33,666 nucleotides of DNA from Methanobacteriota archaeon (GCA_903877165.1 CAIRCU010000010.1:1-33666), one strand, 5' to 3'. Positions 15,820-24,857 are shown, numbered from the stretch's first letter. Numbers and translations: made by a program. The notes: generated from the letters alone by a model not told the origin.

Positions 15820-16144
15820 GCAACGGCATCTCTCGACGGGCATCCTTCTGCCATTTTTCCCCAAACTCGTACGCCTTCGAAAAATCCACGATTCCTTTGA
15901 CTAGCAGCGACTTATCCTTTCTCTGGACGTGTTTGAGCGGCACGCCCAGGAACCGGGCGCCGTTCTTCACAATCAGCATATCCTCCATGAACGACACGCT
16001 CTCCCCCAGCTTCGCCCCCGAAGAATCAAAGACGAATTTACATAATAAATCCTGGTCGGTGAACTGTGTCGTCCCCTCTTTCTTTTTCGTGAAGAAAAAC
16101 ATGACGCCGTAAGAAGGAGGTTTCGATGGATCACCGGGAGTCAT
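15797..16144 (-). CDS. small beta-barrel protein, DUF5749-like
   Basis: This is a 115-residue protein. The YGVMFFFTKKKEGTTQFTDQD segment, LLCKFVFDSSGAKLGESVSF and FLGVPLKHV give a chain of beta strands ending in a lysine-rich helix. It resembles the archaeal DUF5749 beta-barrel family and is distantly PRC-barrel-like; I am moderately sure of that. No function is known. The frame is open far upstream, to 16372, but that part is antisense to the flavoenzyme gene. The ATG at 16144 lies 26 bases from a TATA-like element, as for a leaderless transcript, so I use it. It is followed by pth2 with a 23-base overlap. Confidence 0.7.
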   Translation of the reverse strand: MTPGDPSKPPSYGVMFFFTKKKEGTTQFTDQDLLCKFVFDSSGAKLGESVSFMEDMLIVKNGARFLGVPLKHVQRKDKSLLVKGIVDFSKAYEFGEKWQKDARREMPLHDKNRTE

Positions 16145-16163
16145 GCGACCTTCTGAATCACCG

Positions 16164-16177
16164 TTTTTATTATAAAG
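16164..16177. promoter_or_regulatory. shared TATA-like element between divergent leaderless genes
   Basis: TTTTTATTATAAAG reads as a TATA-like box on both strands. Its centre is about 30 bases before the ATG of the flavoenzyme gene (plus) and 26 bases before the ATG of the beta-barrel gene (minus), so one element could place both transcription starts at the start codons. Confidence 0.5.
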
Positions 16178-16199
16178 CTTTGGATAATTCTCTGCTGAG

Positions 16200-17381
16200 A
16201 TGGAACAATACGACGTCATCATCGCGGGAGGCGGCCCCATCGGCTGTGCGGTCGGACGCTGGTGCGCTAATGCAGGCCGTACCGTCGTAATCGTCGAAGA
16301 ACACAATGCGGTCGGTTCCCCGCTCCACTGCGCCGGCCTTGTGACCGACCGGGCGTTTTCCCTCCCAGACATCCCTCAAGATGACTTAGTCCTCAATACC
16401 ATCACCGGAGCGGAGATCCATTCTCCAGCCGGATCAACTGTCGCCATCGGCGGAGACCGGACACATGCCTTAGTTATCGATCGCGTTCGGTACGACCAGG
16501 CCCTCGCCGAAGCAGCCGTACATGAAGGCGCCACGCTTATGACCGACGCGAAGATTACTGATGCCCGACAGACTGCGGACAACGTTTCAGTCGACTGCGA
16601 CACACAGAAGATTCAAGGTCAGGTGTTGGTCGGTGCAGACGGTGCGCGGTCAACCATACGCTCCCTGTTTCACTTCACCAAACCCGTAGAGTACCTTGAG
16701 GGCATAGGAGCGGAGATAAAGGGCGTACGCCTCCAGCCTCAGACCGTCCTCATCTACACCGGCGCCAGCGTCGCCCCCGGGTTTTTCGCCTGGGTCATCC
16801 CTACGAACCGGCAAGGAACCAAAGCGAGAATCGGACTGTGCAAAAGCAAAGGAAGCCATCCGTCGCTCCAAGAGTGCTACACGGCGCTCCTCAACAAGCC
16901 GGCAATTGCTGATGCTGAACTCGTCTGTCGATATGGTGGCCTCGTCCCTCTTGGCGCGGTGGATCCATGCGTGCAGTCGCGGGTCATGCTGGTCGGGGAT
17001 GCAGCCGCCCAGGTAAAACCGACGTCTGGCGGCGGGATCGTGACCGGGTTGTTGTGCGCGCGGCAATGCGCACGAACGATCAACGAAGCGTTTGCGAAGC
17101 AGCCGCTGTCGCCTCGTACCATCCTGCGGTATCAGACACGATGGAAGCGGGTGGCCGGTCATGAGCTTGCTTGGGGGATGGCGTTCCGACGGTTGTACCG
17201 CCGGAGTTCCGATAGTCATCTTGAATCATGGTTTAAAGAGCTGCAGAAGCCTGCAGTGACGGCTGCTATTACACGGAACGGAGATATCGATTATCCCTCA
17301 CGCCTCCTCTTTCCCGTGTTGGCCGCAGCACCCCAGCTGGCTGTAAAAGTACCGCGAGTCCTTCTCACAAAGCGGCCCTAG
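16200..17381 (+). CDS. geranylgeranyl reductase family flavoprotein
   Basis: This 393-residue FAD enzyme belongs to the geranylgeranyl reductase family. In archaea such enzymes saturate the isoprenoid chains of ether lipids, as in digeranylgeranylglycerophospholipid reductase. The N-terminal FAD-binding motif is IIAGGGPIG at about 8-15 with the acidic end at Glu33. The family CAG motif with Cys44 lies in SPLHCAGLV. The substrate-side FFAWVIPT segment (about 196-203) corresponds to the family's aromatic motif, and the second FAD motif is GDAAAQVKPTSGGGI at about 266-280. The ATG at 16200 fits a leaderless transcript. The exact substrate cannot be told from sequence, since several paralogues are common. 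The stop shares a CTAG with the stop of the convergent surface protein gene. Confidence 0.88.
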   Translation: MEQYDVIIAGGGPIGCAVGRWCANAGRTVVIVEEHNAVGSPLHCAGLVTDRAFSLPDIPQDDLVLNTITGAEIHSPAGSTVAIGGDRTHALVIDRVRYDQALAEAAVHEGATLMTDAKITDARQTADNVSVDCDTQKIQGQVLVGADGARSTIRSLFHFTKPVEYLEGIGAEIKGVRLQPQTVLIYTGASVAPGFFAWVIPTNRQGTKARIGLCKSKGSHPSLQECYTALLNKPAIADAELVCRYGGLVPLGAVDPCVQSRVMLVGDAAAQVKPTSGGGIVTGLLCARQCARTINEAFAKQPLSPRTILRYQTRWKRVAGHELAWGMAFRRLYRRSSDSHLESWFKELQKPAVTAAITRNGDIDYPSRLLFPVLAAAPQLAVKVPRVLLTKRP

Positions 17382-19606
17382 CGTTTCCGTGATGAGGGCG
17401 GTGGCGGTGGGACATAGAAGTCCTCGACGTCTTCATCGCCGCTGGATTCCGCCTCTTCGTCCTTCTTTCGTTTCGAGGGTTTCTTTCGAGGCGTGTGCGG
17501 GAGGCGTTTGCGCCGTTTACGAATCAAGAGAATGATGACGACGAGGATGACGAGGAGGACTATGACAAGTATGAGGGGGAGGAAGAGGGAGAGGACGTAG
17601 AGCGAGGAGCAGGACAGGTAGCACGTGACCGGAGTGATTATCGTTTGGTTGCTTTCATTGAAGACAAACTCGAGGTACTGTCGATCGTCGCTGGTGTTTC
17701 CTTTGGAGTACGACTGCCCGAAGGCGTTGACCGCCATCAGGGTGAGTCCTGCGGGGAGGATGATGCGGTAGGTCGCCGAGGCGTTGGCGAGGTGGGGCAG
17801 GGAGAACTGTAGTGGAGAGATAGTGAAGGAGGCGGGGGCGAGGGAAAAGTTCGCGCCTACGCTATACGCATCATCCGCATAGGTGGAGAGGATGATTGGG
17901 GAGTGGTTGTCCATAGCCGCGATGTCGTCGTTCCATTGCAACGAACCATAGTAAGTCTTGGTGTTGGAGAGGACTTTGACGGACCGGCCGCTCAGGAGCG
18001 TGGAGACCCGGGATTCAAAGAGCGCTCGATTGGAGGCGAGGAGAGCGGTTTGCGCCTCTGAGGAAAGGAGTCCTTCCTCGGTGCAGAGGCGGAAGGCGTC
18101 CGCGTTGAGGAACCGCAGGGTGAGGCACGAGGGGAAGTGGATGGCGTCAGGCGTCTGCAGCACATAGAGCGATTCGTCTTGGGTGAGGGTCGTTGAGGCG
18201 ACCAGCTCGGTTTTCCCGGTGAAGAGTGTGGGGAGGTTGAGATCCATTTTCGCGACGTCGATTTGGACGAGGGTGGCACGTTTCTCCGAGGTGTACGGCG
18301 GCGTGGGTTGGAGGTCGGAGTAGAACTGGCCGCTCGGCCCCGTGGTCTGGCTCCAGTCGTACGGGTTCTGATGGTCTAGGGTGATGTTCTGCGGAAGCTG
18401 CAGGGTGATGGTGTATGGGTGGCCAAGCCCTGTGAGACCTGAGCCGAAGTTGAGGTCATTAGGCGTGATAGAGGCGTTCGCACCTGCGTTGACGAGTCCG
18501 AAGAAGGCGCGGGCGGAGATGTTGCCGATGGTCAAGCGGACGTCGGAGTCCAGGTATTGGGCGCTGACGGCGGGCGTCTCGTCCATGTGCGAGACGTTGT
18601 ACGGGGGTGCGCAGGCCGTGGTCGTCTCCGTGTCCCAGGAGAAGGAGAAGGCGAGGGTCTGGTTGAACCTCGATGCTTCGAGCAGGGGTTGGAGGCGGTC
18701 GATGAGGGGCTGTATAGTGCGGTTGCGAACAGCGTCCCAGGAGAGCAGGCCGTTGGCGGCGAGGAGTCGAAGCCCGTCCGCTGGCAGGGTGGTGACATGG
18801 GAGATGTATGACGGGAGGATGTTGTAGGCGGAGATGTCGAGTGTGTGGATGAGGAGGTGGGTGACGAGTGCGACGGTTGTTGGGGTATGGGCGTCGAGGT
18901 CGAAGCCGATGCTGATGTTTTCCGGGGCGTTCGGGTCACCGGTGGGGTTGCGGGCGCGGATTGAAAGTTGCGTGGTGTTTTGTGGTATCGCTCCCTGGTA
19001 GTTGGTGAGGACCCACGTGACTTGCTGATTGTCCGGGCTGACTTGGTCTGATGTCGCGCTTGCAATCTGCATCGTGGACGGCACGGTGAAGAGGTAGGTG
19101 GAGTTCCATCCGTTTTCTGAGGCGAGGCTGAAGTGGTAGGTGACGTCGGCGCCGAGGTCAAGCATGCCGGCTATGAAGGGGGTGATGTTGACGGACGCGG
19201 GAGCAGCGAAGAAGGCGCTTGTAAGGTTCACGGAGTAATCGTCGGTGAAGTACGGCTGGGCGTACACCGGGCGTCCGAGGGGAGTGATCTGGGCATTGGG
19301 GAATGATGAACGCAGTTGCGTGTCGAGGCTGTCGCGCAGTCGCAGTTTGATGGCGCCCATGTCGTCTGTCGAGGCGAGGTGTTCGATGCCATCCTGGTCG
19401 TAGGTGACGCCGAAGATGTTGTCAATGCGGTGGACGAGCATCTGGGAAGAGACTCGTAAGGTCGTTCCAGAGAGGTACGTAGCGGTGATCGTGGCGTCGA
19501 CGATGCTGGTCGGCGTGTCCGCTGCTAGGCTCGTCGGAAGAAAACACGGGAAGAGAAGACTAAGACATAGACACAGGGCTATGACAGGCAAACGGTACGC
19601 TCGCAT
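17378..19606 (-). CDS. large surface protein with C-terminal membrane anchor
   Basis: No family recognised. The 742-residue product starts with a signal peptide (about 1-28). An extracellular part follows to about 667, rich in Thr, Ser and Asn, with 17 N-glycosylation sequons (Asn-X-Ser/Thr) that I could count. One strong membrane segment lies at about 668-695. The 47-residue cytosolic tail holds a basic block, an acidic Glu/Asp block and five prolines in a row. Strand-like patches suggest beta-rich domains. I chose the ATG at 19606 because GGAGTGG precedes it and it gives a normal signal peptide; the frame is open for 23 more codons upstream. It diverges from prs and lies near aglB, whose product could glycosylate it. 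Gene call firm, function unknown. Confidence 0.85.
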   Translation of the reverse strand: MRAYRLPVIALCLCLSLLFPCFLPTSLAADTPTSIVDATITATYLSGTTLRVSSQMLVHRIDNIFGVTYDQDGIEHLASTDDMGAIKLRLRDSLDTQLRSSFPNAQITPLGRPVYAQPYFTDDYSVNLTSAFFAAPASVNITPFIAGMLDLGADVTYHFSLASENGWNSTYLFTVPSTMQIASATSDQVSPDNQQVTWVLTNYQGAIPQNTTQLSIRARNPTGDPNAPENISIGFDLDAHTPTTVALVTHLLIHTLDISAYNILPSYISHVTTLPADGLRLLAANGLLSWDAVRNRTIQPLIDRLQPLLEASRFNQTLAFSFSWDTETTTACAPPYNVSHMDETPAVSAQYLDSDVRLTIGNISARAFFGLVNAGANASITPNDLNFGSGLTGLGHPYTITLQLPQNITLDHQNPYDWSQTTGPSGQFYSDLQPTPPYTSEKRATLVQIDVAKMDLNLPTLFTGKTELVASTTLTQDESLYVLQTPDAIHFPSCLTLRFLNADAFRLCTEEGLLSSEAQTALLASNRALFESRVSTLLSGRSVKVLSNTKTYYGSLQWNDDIAAMDNHSPIILSTYADDAYSVGANFSLAPASFTISPLQFSLPHLANASATYRIILPAGLTLMAVNAFGQSYSKGNTSDDRQYLEFVFNESNQTIITPVTCYLSCSSLYVLSLFLPLILVIVLLVILVVIILLIRKRRKRLPHTPRKKPSKRKKDEEAESSGDEDVEDFYVPPPPPSSRKR

Positions 19607-19637
19607 CGCATCCACTCCACGGAAAATAAGGCGTTGT

Positions 19638-19649
19638 CCCTTATAAAAA
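19638..19649. promoter_or_regulatory. shared TATA-like element between prs and the surface protein gene
   Basis: CCCTTATAAAAA reads as a TATA-like box on either strand. It lies about 59 bases before the prs ATG and 38 bases before the ATG of the minus-strand surface protein gene, leaving short leaders on both sides. Confidence 0.45.
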
Positions 19650-19702
19650 CTTTCCTTCGAAACCCTGAAAAGCACACGGATGTTTCTGGGTCTTCGACGA
19701 GT

Positions 19703-20563
19703 ATGTACATCCTTGGGGGCACTTCGGCGACGTCCTTGGCTACCGTATTGTCACGGACGTTGAATCAACCGCTGTTGAAGACGACGTTTAAACGGTTTCC
19801 TGACGACGAGTTCTACATCCGGCTTGAGGAGCCGATCGAGGGTGAGGACGTGCTCATCGTCCAGACCGCGTACCCCGATGCGAAGATCGTCGAGCTGCTC
19901 ATCATGCAGGATGCAGTCTGCGAGGCGGGGGCCAAGAGGATTTCCGTGATCCTCCCGTATTTCGGGTACAGCCGGCAGGACAAGAAGTTCGAGGAGGGCG
20001 AGGCGATCAGCGCCCGGGCGATCGCGGAGCACATCAGCATCCATGCCGACGAGGTCATCACCGTCGACCCTCATAAGGAGCATATCCTGGAGTTTTTCAC
20101 GACACCCGCACGCAGCTGCTCCGCCGTCCCCCAGATCGCGGAATATCTGAAAGGAAAAAACATTGATCTCGTGCTGGCTCCGGACATGGGCGCCAAAGAC
20201 CGGGCGTTGCAGGCCGCGACCCTCATGGGCTGTGAGTCCGATTACCTGGAGAAGACGCGGATCGATGGCACCACCGTCAAGATCCATCCCAAGTCCCTCA
20301 ACGTCCACGGGAAGACCGTGGCTATCGTCGACGACATCATCTCCACAGGAGGCACCATGGCCAACTCCATCAAGGAGCTGAAGCACCAGGGCGCGAAGAA
20401 GATTTATGTGGCATGCACCCACGGGCTGTTCGCCGGGCAGGCGAAAGAAAAACTGACCTCGGCGGGCTGCGATGAAATCATCGCGACCGATACGATTGAA
20501 AGCGAGTTCAGCAAAGTCAGTGTCGCCCCAAGCCTCGCGCAGGCGCTCGTCCATCTCGCGTGA
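19703..20563 (+). CDS. prs: ribose-phosphate pyrophosphokinase (PRPP synthase)
   Basis: Prs (EC 2.7.6.1) makes PRPP from ribose 5-phosphate and ATP for purine, pyrimidine and histidine synthesis. The 286-residue length matches archaeal enzymes. Motifs seen are FPDDEFYIRL at about 32-41 (the usual FPDGE, with Asp for Gly), LPYFGYSRQDKKFEEGEAIS, DPHKEHILEFF at about 122-132 in the catalytic region, and the PRPP-binding loop IVDDIISTGGTM at about 208-219. I use the ATG at 19703; an upstream TTG in frame would add 23 residues not typical of the family. No strong ribosome-binding site is seen. It is transcribed away from the surface protein gene, and aglB follows 86 bases on with its own promoter-like site. 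Confidence 0.95.
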   Translation: MYILGGTSATSLATVLSRTLNQPLLKTTFKRFPDDEFYIRLEEPIEGEDVLIVQTAYPDAKIVELLIMQDAVCEAGAKRISVILPYFGYSRQDKKFEEGEAISARAIAEHISIHADEVITVDPHKEHILEFFTTPARSCSAVPQIAEYLKGKNIDLVLAPDMGAKDRALQAATLMGCESDYLEKTRIDGTTVKIHPKSLNVHGKTVAIVDDIISTGGTMANSIKELKHQGAKKIYVACTHGLFAGQAKEKLTSAGCDEIIATDTIESEFSKVSVAPSLAQALVHLA

Positions 20564-20599
20564 GCCGAGTCGTTCTCCAGATAGACGAGAGAGAAGGTA

Positions 20600-20607
20600 T
20601 TTATAAG
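20600..20607 (+). promoter_or_regulatory. TATA-like promoter of aglB
   Basis: TTTATAAG lies about 46 bases before the aglB ATG at 20650, giving a leader of about 20 bases that contains an AGGTGA ribosome-binding site. Confidence 0.5.
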
Positions 20608-20649
20608 GCAATGGTTTTACGGGTGGTAACCAATTCCTAGGTGAAAACA

Positions 20650-23600
20650 ATGCGGAAGCGCGCGCAACAACCCATGCAAGCATCGTCAACGCAGACCACG
20701 GTTGCCACGGGAGCCCAGGCAGCTCCGGCACCAAAGACGCATCGATTCGCCGCCCTCAAAGCCCGGAAGAGTCTCTGGGTCGGCATCACCCTGATTGCGA
20801 TCTTTTTCCTCGTCTTGTTCTTCAACACCTATTTCAACATAACATCAAATGCGAACATCAACAGCAACGGGACCGATCTCGCTACCACGTACTATCTCTC
20901 CGGGCCCGACCCATATTATAATATGAGGCTCGTCCAGACAACGTCGGATACGGGTAGGTTCCCGTACTATTCGAGTAACGATCCGCTGCTGAACTATCCA
21001 ATAGGAAAATCCGGCGGTCGTGCGCCGCTCATGGTTATGTCTGCCATCGGGTTTAGCAAGCTGCTGGTGCCCTTCATGAGCGAAAGCGACGCCCTGGGGC
21101 TTTCGATGCAGTTCCTCCCCGCGTTGTTTGGTGCGCTCTTGATTTTCCCCGTCTACTTTATTGGGAAGATCATCTTCGGCCGCAAGGAAGGCATCATCGC
21201 CGCGCTGCTCATCGCAATCATCCCGATTGAAATCAGCTCCGGGCATGGCTCCGCGTTCGCCCTGTTCGACCATGATTCTATCAACCTCTTAATGTACTTC
21301 TTGACGTTCCTATTCTTCTTGAAGAGCATCAAGGAAAGCGACCGGATAAAGTCCATTCTCTACGCAATCCTTGCCGGGATTCCGCTCGCCGCACTTTCCA
21401 TGATTTGGGTCGAGGCGCAGTTCCTGTATACGGTCCTCGCTGTCTACATCATCGTGCAGCTGATCGTCGACATCCTCCTGAAGAAGACCCAAACCCAGTT
21501 CGTGCTCAGCTCGTCGCTGACGTTATTCACGGGGGTCCTCGTCTCGCTGCCGGTCATTATGATGAGTGACACACCCATCGGTCTCCCCTTCTACCTCGCT
21601 CTCGGCGTCACCGCCTTCGGCTTCGTCTGCCTCTTGTTTAAATGGAAGAACATCCCTTGGGTTATCACCGTGCCGATCATCGCGATTATCGGCGCTGCCG
21701 CCGCGACATTCCTCTACATCGTCCACACATTCTACACAGCGATTCCCAGTTTCCTTAAACCTATTAATTCATTAGCGGACATCCTGTACGGCGCCGGGAT
21801 TTACGGCAGTAAGGTTTCCTTGACGATTGCTGAGGCAGGAACGTATAACATCAGCAGGACTGTGATGTCGTACGGCCCTGCGGTCTACTGGCTCGGCTGG
21901 TTCGGCTTCGTGTTCCTGATTTATCTCTACATCAAGCAGAGAGACCGCCGGGACTACATGTTCCTCCTCACCTTGTTCGTAGTCCAAATCTGGCTTTGTT
22001 CAACCGCAGGCCGGTTCCTTAACGACATGGTGCCGACCATTGCCCTTCTCGCCGGCTGGGCCATATGGTTCGTCGTCGCGAAAATCGACTACCGGAAAAT
22101 GCTGAAGAACATCCAGAATGCAGGAGGCGGTCTTCGCGGAATCCGCCGTGGCGTTAAAATCACGCACATCCTCGGCGTGCTCTTCGTCGTCTTCGTCGTC
22201 CTGGTCCCCAACACCTTTTTAACGCTGGACGCAGCCGTGCCATCAGCCATCACCAAGAACGGCACCAGCAACCTGAAAACAGATATCTTCGGGAAGAATT
22301 TCACCGGCGCGTTCGGCTCCAGCTCCTATAAGGAGATGTACTGGGTCGATGCATACGCCTGGCTACGGAAACAGGATACCAATATCACACCGGCTTCGAA
22401 CCGACCCGGGTACATCTCCTGGTGGGACTACGGGTTTTACGAGGTCGCAGTCGGCGACCACCCCACGGTTGCTGACAACTTCCAGGACGGCATCCCGGCC
22501 GCCTCGAACTTCCATACCGCGACCAGTGAAAAAGAAGGCGTCGCCGTCTGGATCGTCCGGCTTCTTACTGCGAACAGTCAGACGAACGGCGGACACCTCG
22601 CCCCTGCGGTCGTATCCATGTTAAACGCCAATCTCAATGCCTCCAACGCAAGTAAGATCATCCACTGGGTGCAAGACCCGAAAACCGCCCCATCCTACCT
22701 GGCACCAATCGGAGCTCAGTACGACCTCAATTTGAGCAAGAAGGTTCTCGTCGGGACACAGTACCCGGAGAACGCCGCGTACCATGACATCACCCAGCTG
22801 CTGAACGACAGCCTCACGGATGAGGGAATCACCTGGCTGTATCATAACGTGCAGAACGCGACGAAAAAAAGCATCCGCTACTACGGCGTCGAAGGTTACG
22901 ACGAGAGCATCTTCAACATCTTTGCCTTCCTCGGCGACAAGAGCAACTCGTTGATCGCCTTGCGTACCTCAAGCAAAAAGATTGCGAACCCGGAGGACGA
23001 CTTCATGCAGGTCAAATACACCGGGTATCAGCTCAACACGGACAACACCCCGGGTACGGAGACCTCCTGGTCCGCCGGGCAGATCAACAACATGACCACG
23101 GCACAGCGGAACCGGATTTCGGTCACGGGCACCACGACGGTCTACAAAGTGGCGTACTTCGATACCATGTTCTACCGGACGTACATGGGCACGCCGCCTA
23201 CCACGGACTCCAATGGCGAGTACCAAACGCCCTCACAGCAGATCCCCACCTACGGGCTGCGGCATTTCGCGGCCGTATACGTCTCACCCTACCCCTACTA
23301 CAGTGGCGGGAAGAGCGCCGTGGTGATCGCGAAGTACTATGAAGGCGCGTACCTCAACGGCACCGTGCGCAGCGTCTCAGGCAGCCCGATGCCGTACGTT
23401 CACATGATCGTCCTGGACAAATACGGGTTCCCTCACGACAACCTGTTCACCGATCAGAACGGGACCTTCAGCGTCATCGCCCCTGCAGGCAACATCACCC
23501 TGTTGATGACGTATCCGGGTGATACTCTACTTCTGAAGCGGATTCATCTGAACCAGACAGGCCAGTTCGCTCCCATCACCGATGCGCAGGCCATGCGCAC

Positions 23601-24810
23601 AGCGGGCACGAACTACCAGCGCAGCTACAGCATCTCGATCAACAACTCCAACCTCACTGGGTTCGTCTACAACGACGTCAACAACAACAAGTCGTACGAC
23701 CCGACCGTTGACACTACCATCCCCGGCGTCTCCGTGCACCTCGACGACCTGTTTTTCGGCCGACTCATCGATAATGTCACCACCGATGCGAACGGGCAGT
23801 ACCATTTCTACAACATCCCGCCCAGCAAGTACAACGTTTCCGCGATCCAGAACGGCTTCACGTTGAACACCTCAGAAGTCGACGTCGAGCCCGACGTGTT
23901 CTGGCATAACGTCTCCAAGCCTGTGCTCGGAGGCATCACCGGTGCAGTTTACTTCGACGCGAACAAGAACTCCAAACTCGACACGGGCGAAGCGAAAGAA
24001 GGCACGAATGTCACCCTCCGCTACACAAAGCTATCCGGCAGCGATATCGTCGCCGGCTCCCTCCTCACCGATGCGTCCGGCGCCTACCAGTTCACTTCAC
24101 TAGTCCCAGGGAAATACTCCATGAACGCAAGCATCCGGGATCCGATAACAAAGAACCTGGACTACACGATTATCCGACAGGTGACCATTGAACCGAACGT
24201 GACCACACATCTGAACCTCTCCATGGCGTACGCACCAGTCTTGGTTCACGGGAAAGCCGCGTATGCTTCGTACGGAATCGGCAGTGTGCGCATCACCTTC
24301 GCGCCAGACACAGCGGTCCAGAACAACTCGGCGGTCCAGAACACAAGCACCACCAACACCCAAGGGGACTACACGGTCCGGATTATCCCCGGAGCCTACA
24401 ACGTCACCGTGAACTACCAACAAGGAGTAACGACCGTCTACACGTTCAAAGGCAAACTCGCTGTCACCCTCGGCCAGAGCTCGACCGCCTACGACATCGC
24501 CCTGGTGAAGAACTCGACAACAGTCTCCGGACTGACCACGTACAACGCTAAGAACATCGGCAACATCACCGTGATATTCGCCCCGGACGGCTCCTCGGGC
24601 AACACGGCGATACGCGCGACAGCGAAGTCGAACGTGAACGGCAGCTACCACCTCGAGCTTGCCCCCGGGTCGTACAATGTCACCGCAACAGGAATCGTCA
24701 CGGAAAACGGCGTGAACGTCACCTACAGCAACCTCAACCCCGGCCTTCTCGAAGTCAAGACCGGCGAGCTCACGACAGTGTTCACCATCGAGCTGCGGAA
24801 AGAACAGTAA
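20650..24810 (+). CDS. aglB: AglB/STT3 oligosaccharyltransferase with beta-sandwich extension
   Basis: AglB (STT3 family) moves a lipid-linked glycan onto Asn of Asn-X-Ser/Thr outside the membrane. The N-terminal half has many membrane segments (about 40-545) with the catalytic set: GPD at 85-87 (first acidic motif), DHD at 207-209 (second) and a TIAE motif with Glu395. The acceptor-binding WWDYG is at 591-595, and a YDESIFNIF..GDK segment near 750 suits the DK/MI-type helix. I chose the ATG at 20650 because AGGTGA precedes it by six bases; a GTG three codons earlier is possible. The protein has 1386 residues, against about 750-970 for most AglB. From about residue 896 on come some five beta-sandwich modules of CarboxypepD_reg/SdrD-B type, with Asp-Xaa-Asn-Xaa-Asn loops. 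A hairpin terminator follows. Confidence 0.95.
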   Translation: MRKRAQQPMQASSTQTTVATGAQAAPAPKTHRFAALKARKSLWVGITLIAIFFLVLFFNTYFNITSNANINSNGTDLATTYYLSGPDPYYNMRLVQTTSDTGRFPYYSSNDPLLNYPIGKSGGRAPLMVMSAIGFSKLLVPFMSESDALGLSMQFLPALFGALLIFPVYFIGKIIFGRKEGIIAALLIAIIPIEISSGHGSAFALFDHDSINLLMYFLTFLFFLKSIKESDRIKSILYAILAGIPLAALSMIWVEAQFLYTVLAVYIIVQLIVDILLKKTQTQFVLSSSLTLFTGVLVSLPVIMMSDTPIGLPFYLALGVTAFGFVCLLFKWKNIPWVITVPIIAIIGAAAATFLYIVHTFYTAIPSFLKPINSLADILYGAGIYGSKVSLTIAEAGTYNISRTVMSYGPAVYWLGWFGFVFLIYLYIKQRDRRDYMFLLTLFVVQIWLCSTAGRFLNDMVPTIALLAGWAIWFVVAKIDYRKMLKNIQNAGGGLRGIRRGVKITHILGVLFVVFVVLVPNTFLTLDAAVPSAITKNGTSNLKTDIFGKNFTGAFGSSSYKEMYWVDAYAWLRKQDTNITPASNRPGYISWWDYGFYEVAVGDHPTVADNFQDGIPAASNFHTATSEKEGVAVWIVRLLTANSQTNGGHLAPAVVSMLNANLNASNASKIIHWVQDPKTAPSYLAPIGAQYDLNLSKKVLVGTQYPENAAYHDITQLLNDSLTDEGITWLYHNVQNATKKSIRYYGVEGYDESIFNIFAFLGDKSNSLIALRTSSKKIANPEDDFMQVKYTGYQLNTDNTPGTETSWSAGQINNMTTAQRNRISVTGTTTVYKVAYFDTMFYRTYMGTPPTTDSNGEYQTPSQQIPTYGLRHFAAVYVSPYPYYSGGKSAVVIAKYYEGAYLNGTVRSVSGSPMPYVHMIVLDKYGFPHDNLFTDQNGTFSVIAPAGNITLLMTYPGDTLLLKRIHLNQTGQFAPITDAQAMRTAGTNYQRSYSISINNSNLTGFVYNDVNNNKSYDPTVDTTIPGVSVHLDDLFFGRLIDNVTTDANGQYHFYNIPPSKYNVSAIQNGFTLNTSEVDVEPDVFWHNVSKPVLGGITGAVYFDANKNSKLDTGEAKEGTNVTLRYTKLSGSDIVAGSLLTDASGAYQFTSLVPGKYSMNASIRDPITKNLDYTIIRQVTIEPNVTTHLNLSMAYAPVLVHGKAAYASYGIGSVRITFAPDTAVQNNSAVQNTSTTNTQGDYTVRIIPGAYNVTVNYQQGVTTVYTFKGKLAVTLGQSSTAYDIALVKNSTTVSGLTTYNAKNIGNITVIFAPDGSSGNTAIRATAKSNVNGSYHLELAPGSYNVTATGIVTENGVNVTYSNLNPGLLEVKTGELTTVFTIELRKEQ

Positions 24811-24820
24811 CCCCATATCT

Positions 24821-24857
24821 GGTGAGGACACAACTCCTCACCACCCAATCCTTTTTT
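24821..24857 (+). terminator. hairpin terminator after aglB
   Basis: A perfect 8-base stem (GGTGAGGA/TCCTCACC) with a six-base loop begins ten bases after the aglB stop and is followed by six T residues. The same T-rich stretch (CTTTTTTAAT) lies about 30 bases before the AMMECR1 ATG and may also serve as its TATA region. Confidence 0.7.

Noticed and set aside
16145-16372. Upstream extension of the DUF5749-like frame
   Set aside because: The extra 76 codons are antisense to the FAD-binding start of the flavoenzyme gene. The TATA spacing supports the internal ATG at 16144.
19751-20734. Long minus-strand open frame across prs and the start of aglB
   Set aside because: It lies opposite two well-supported genes and across their promoter region. 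It has no recognisable motif.
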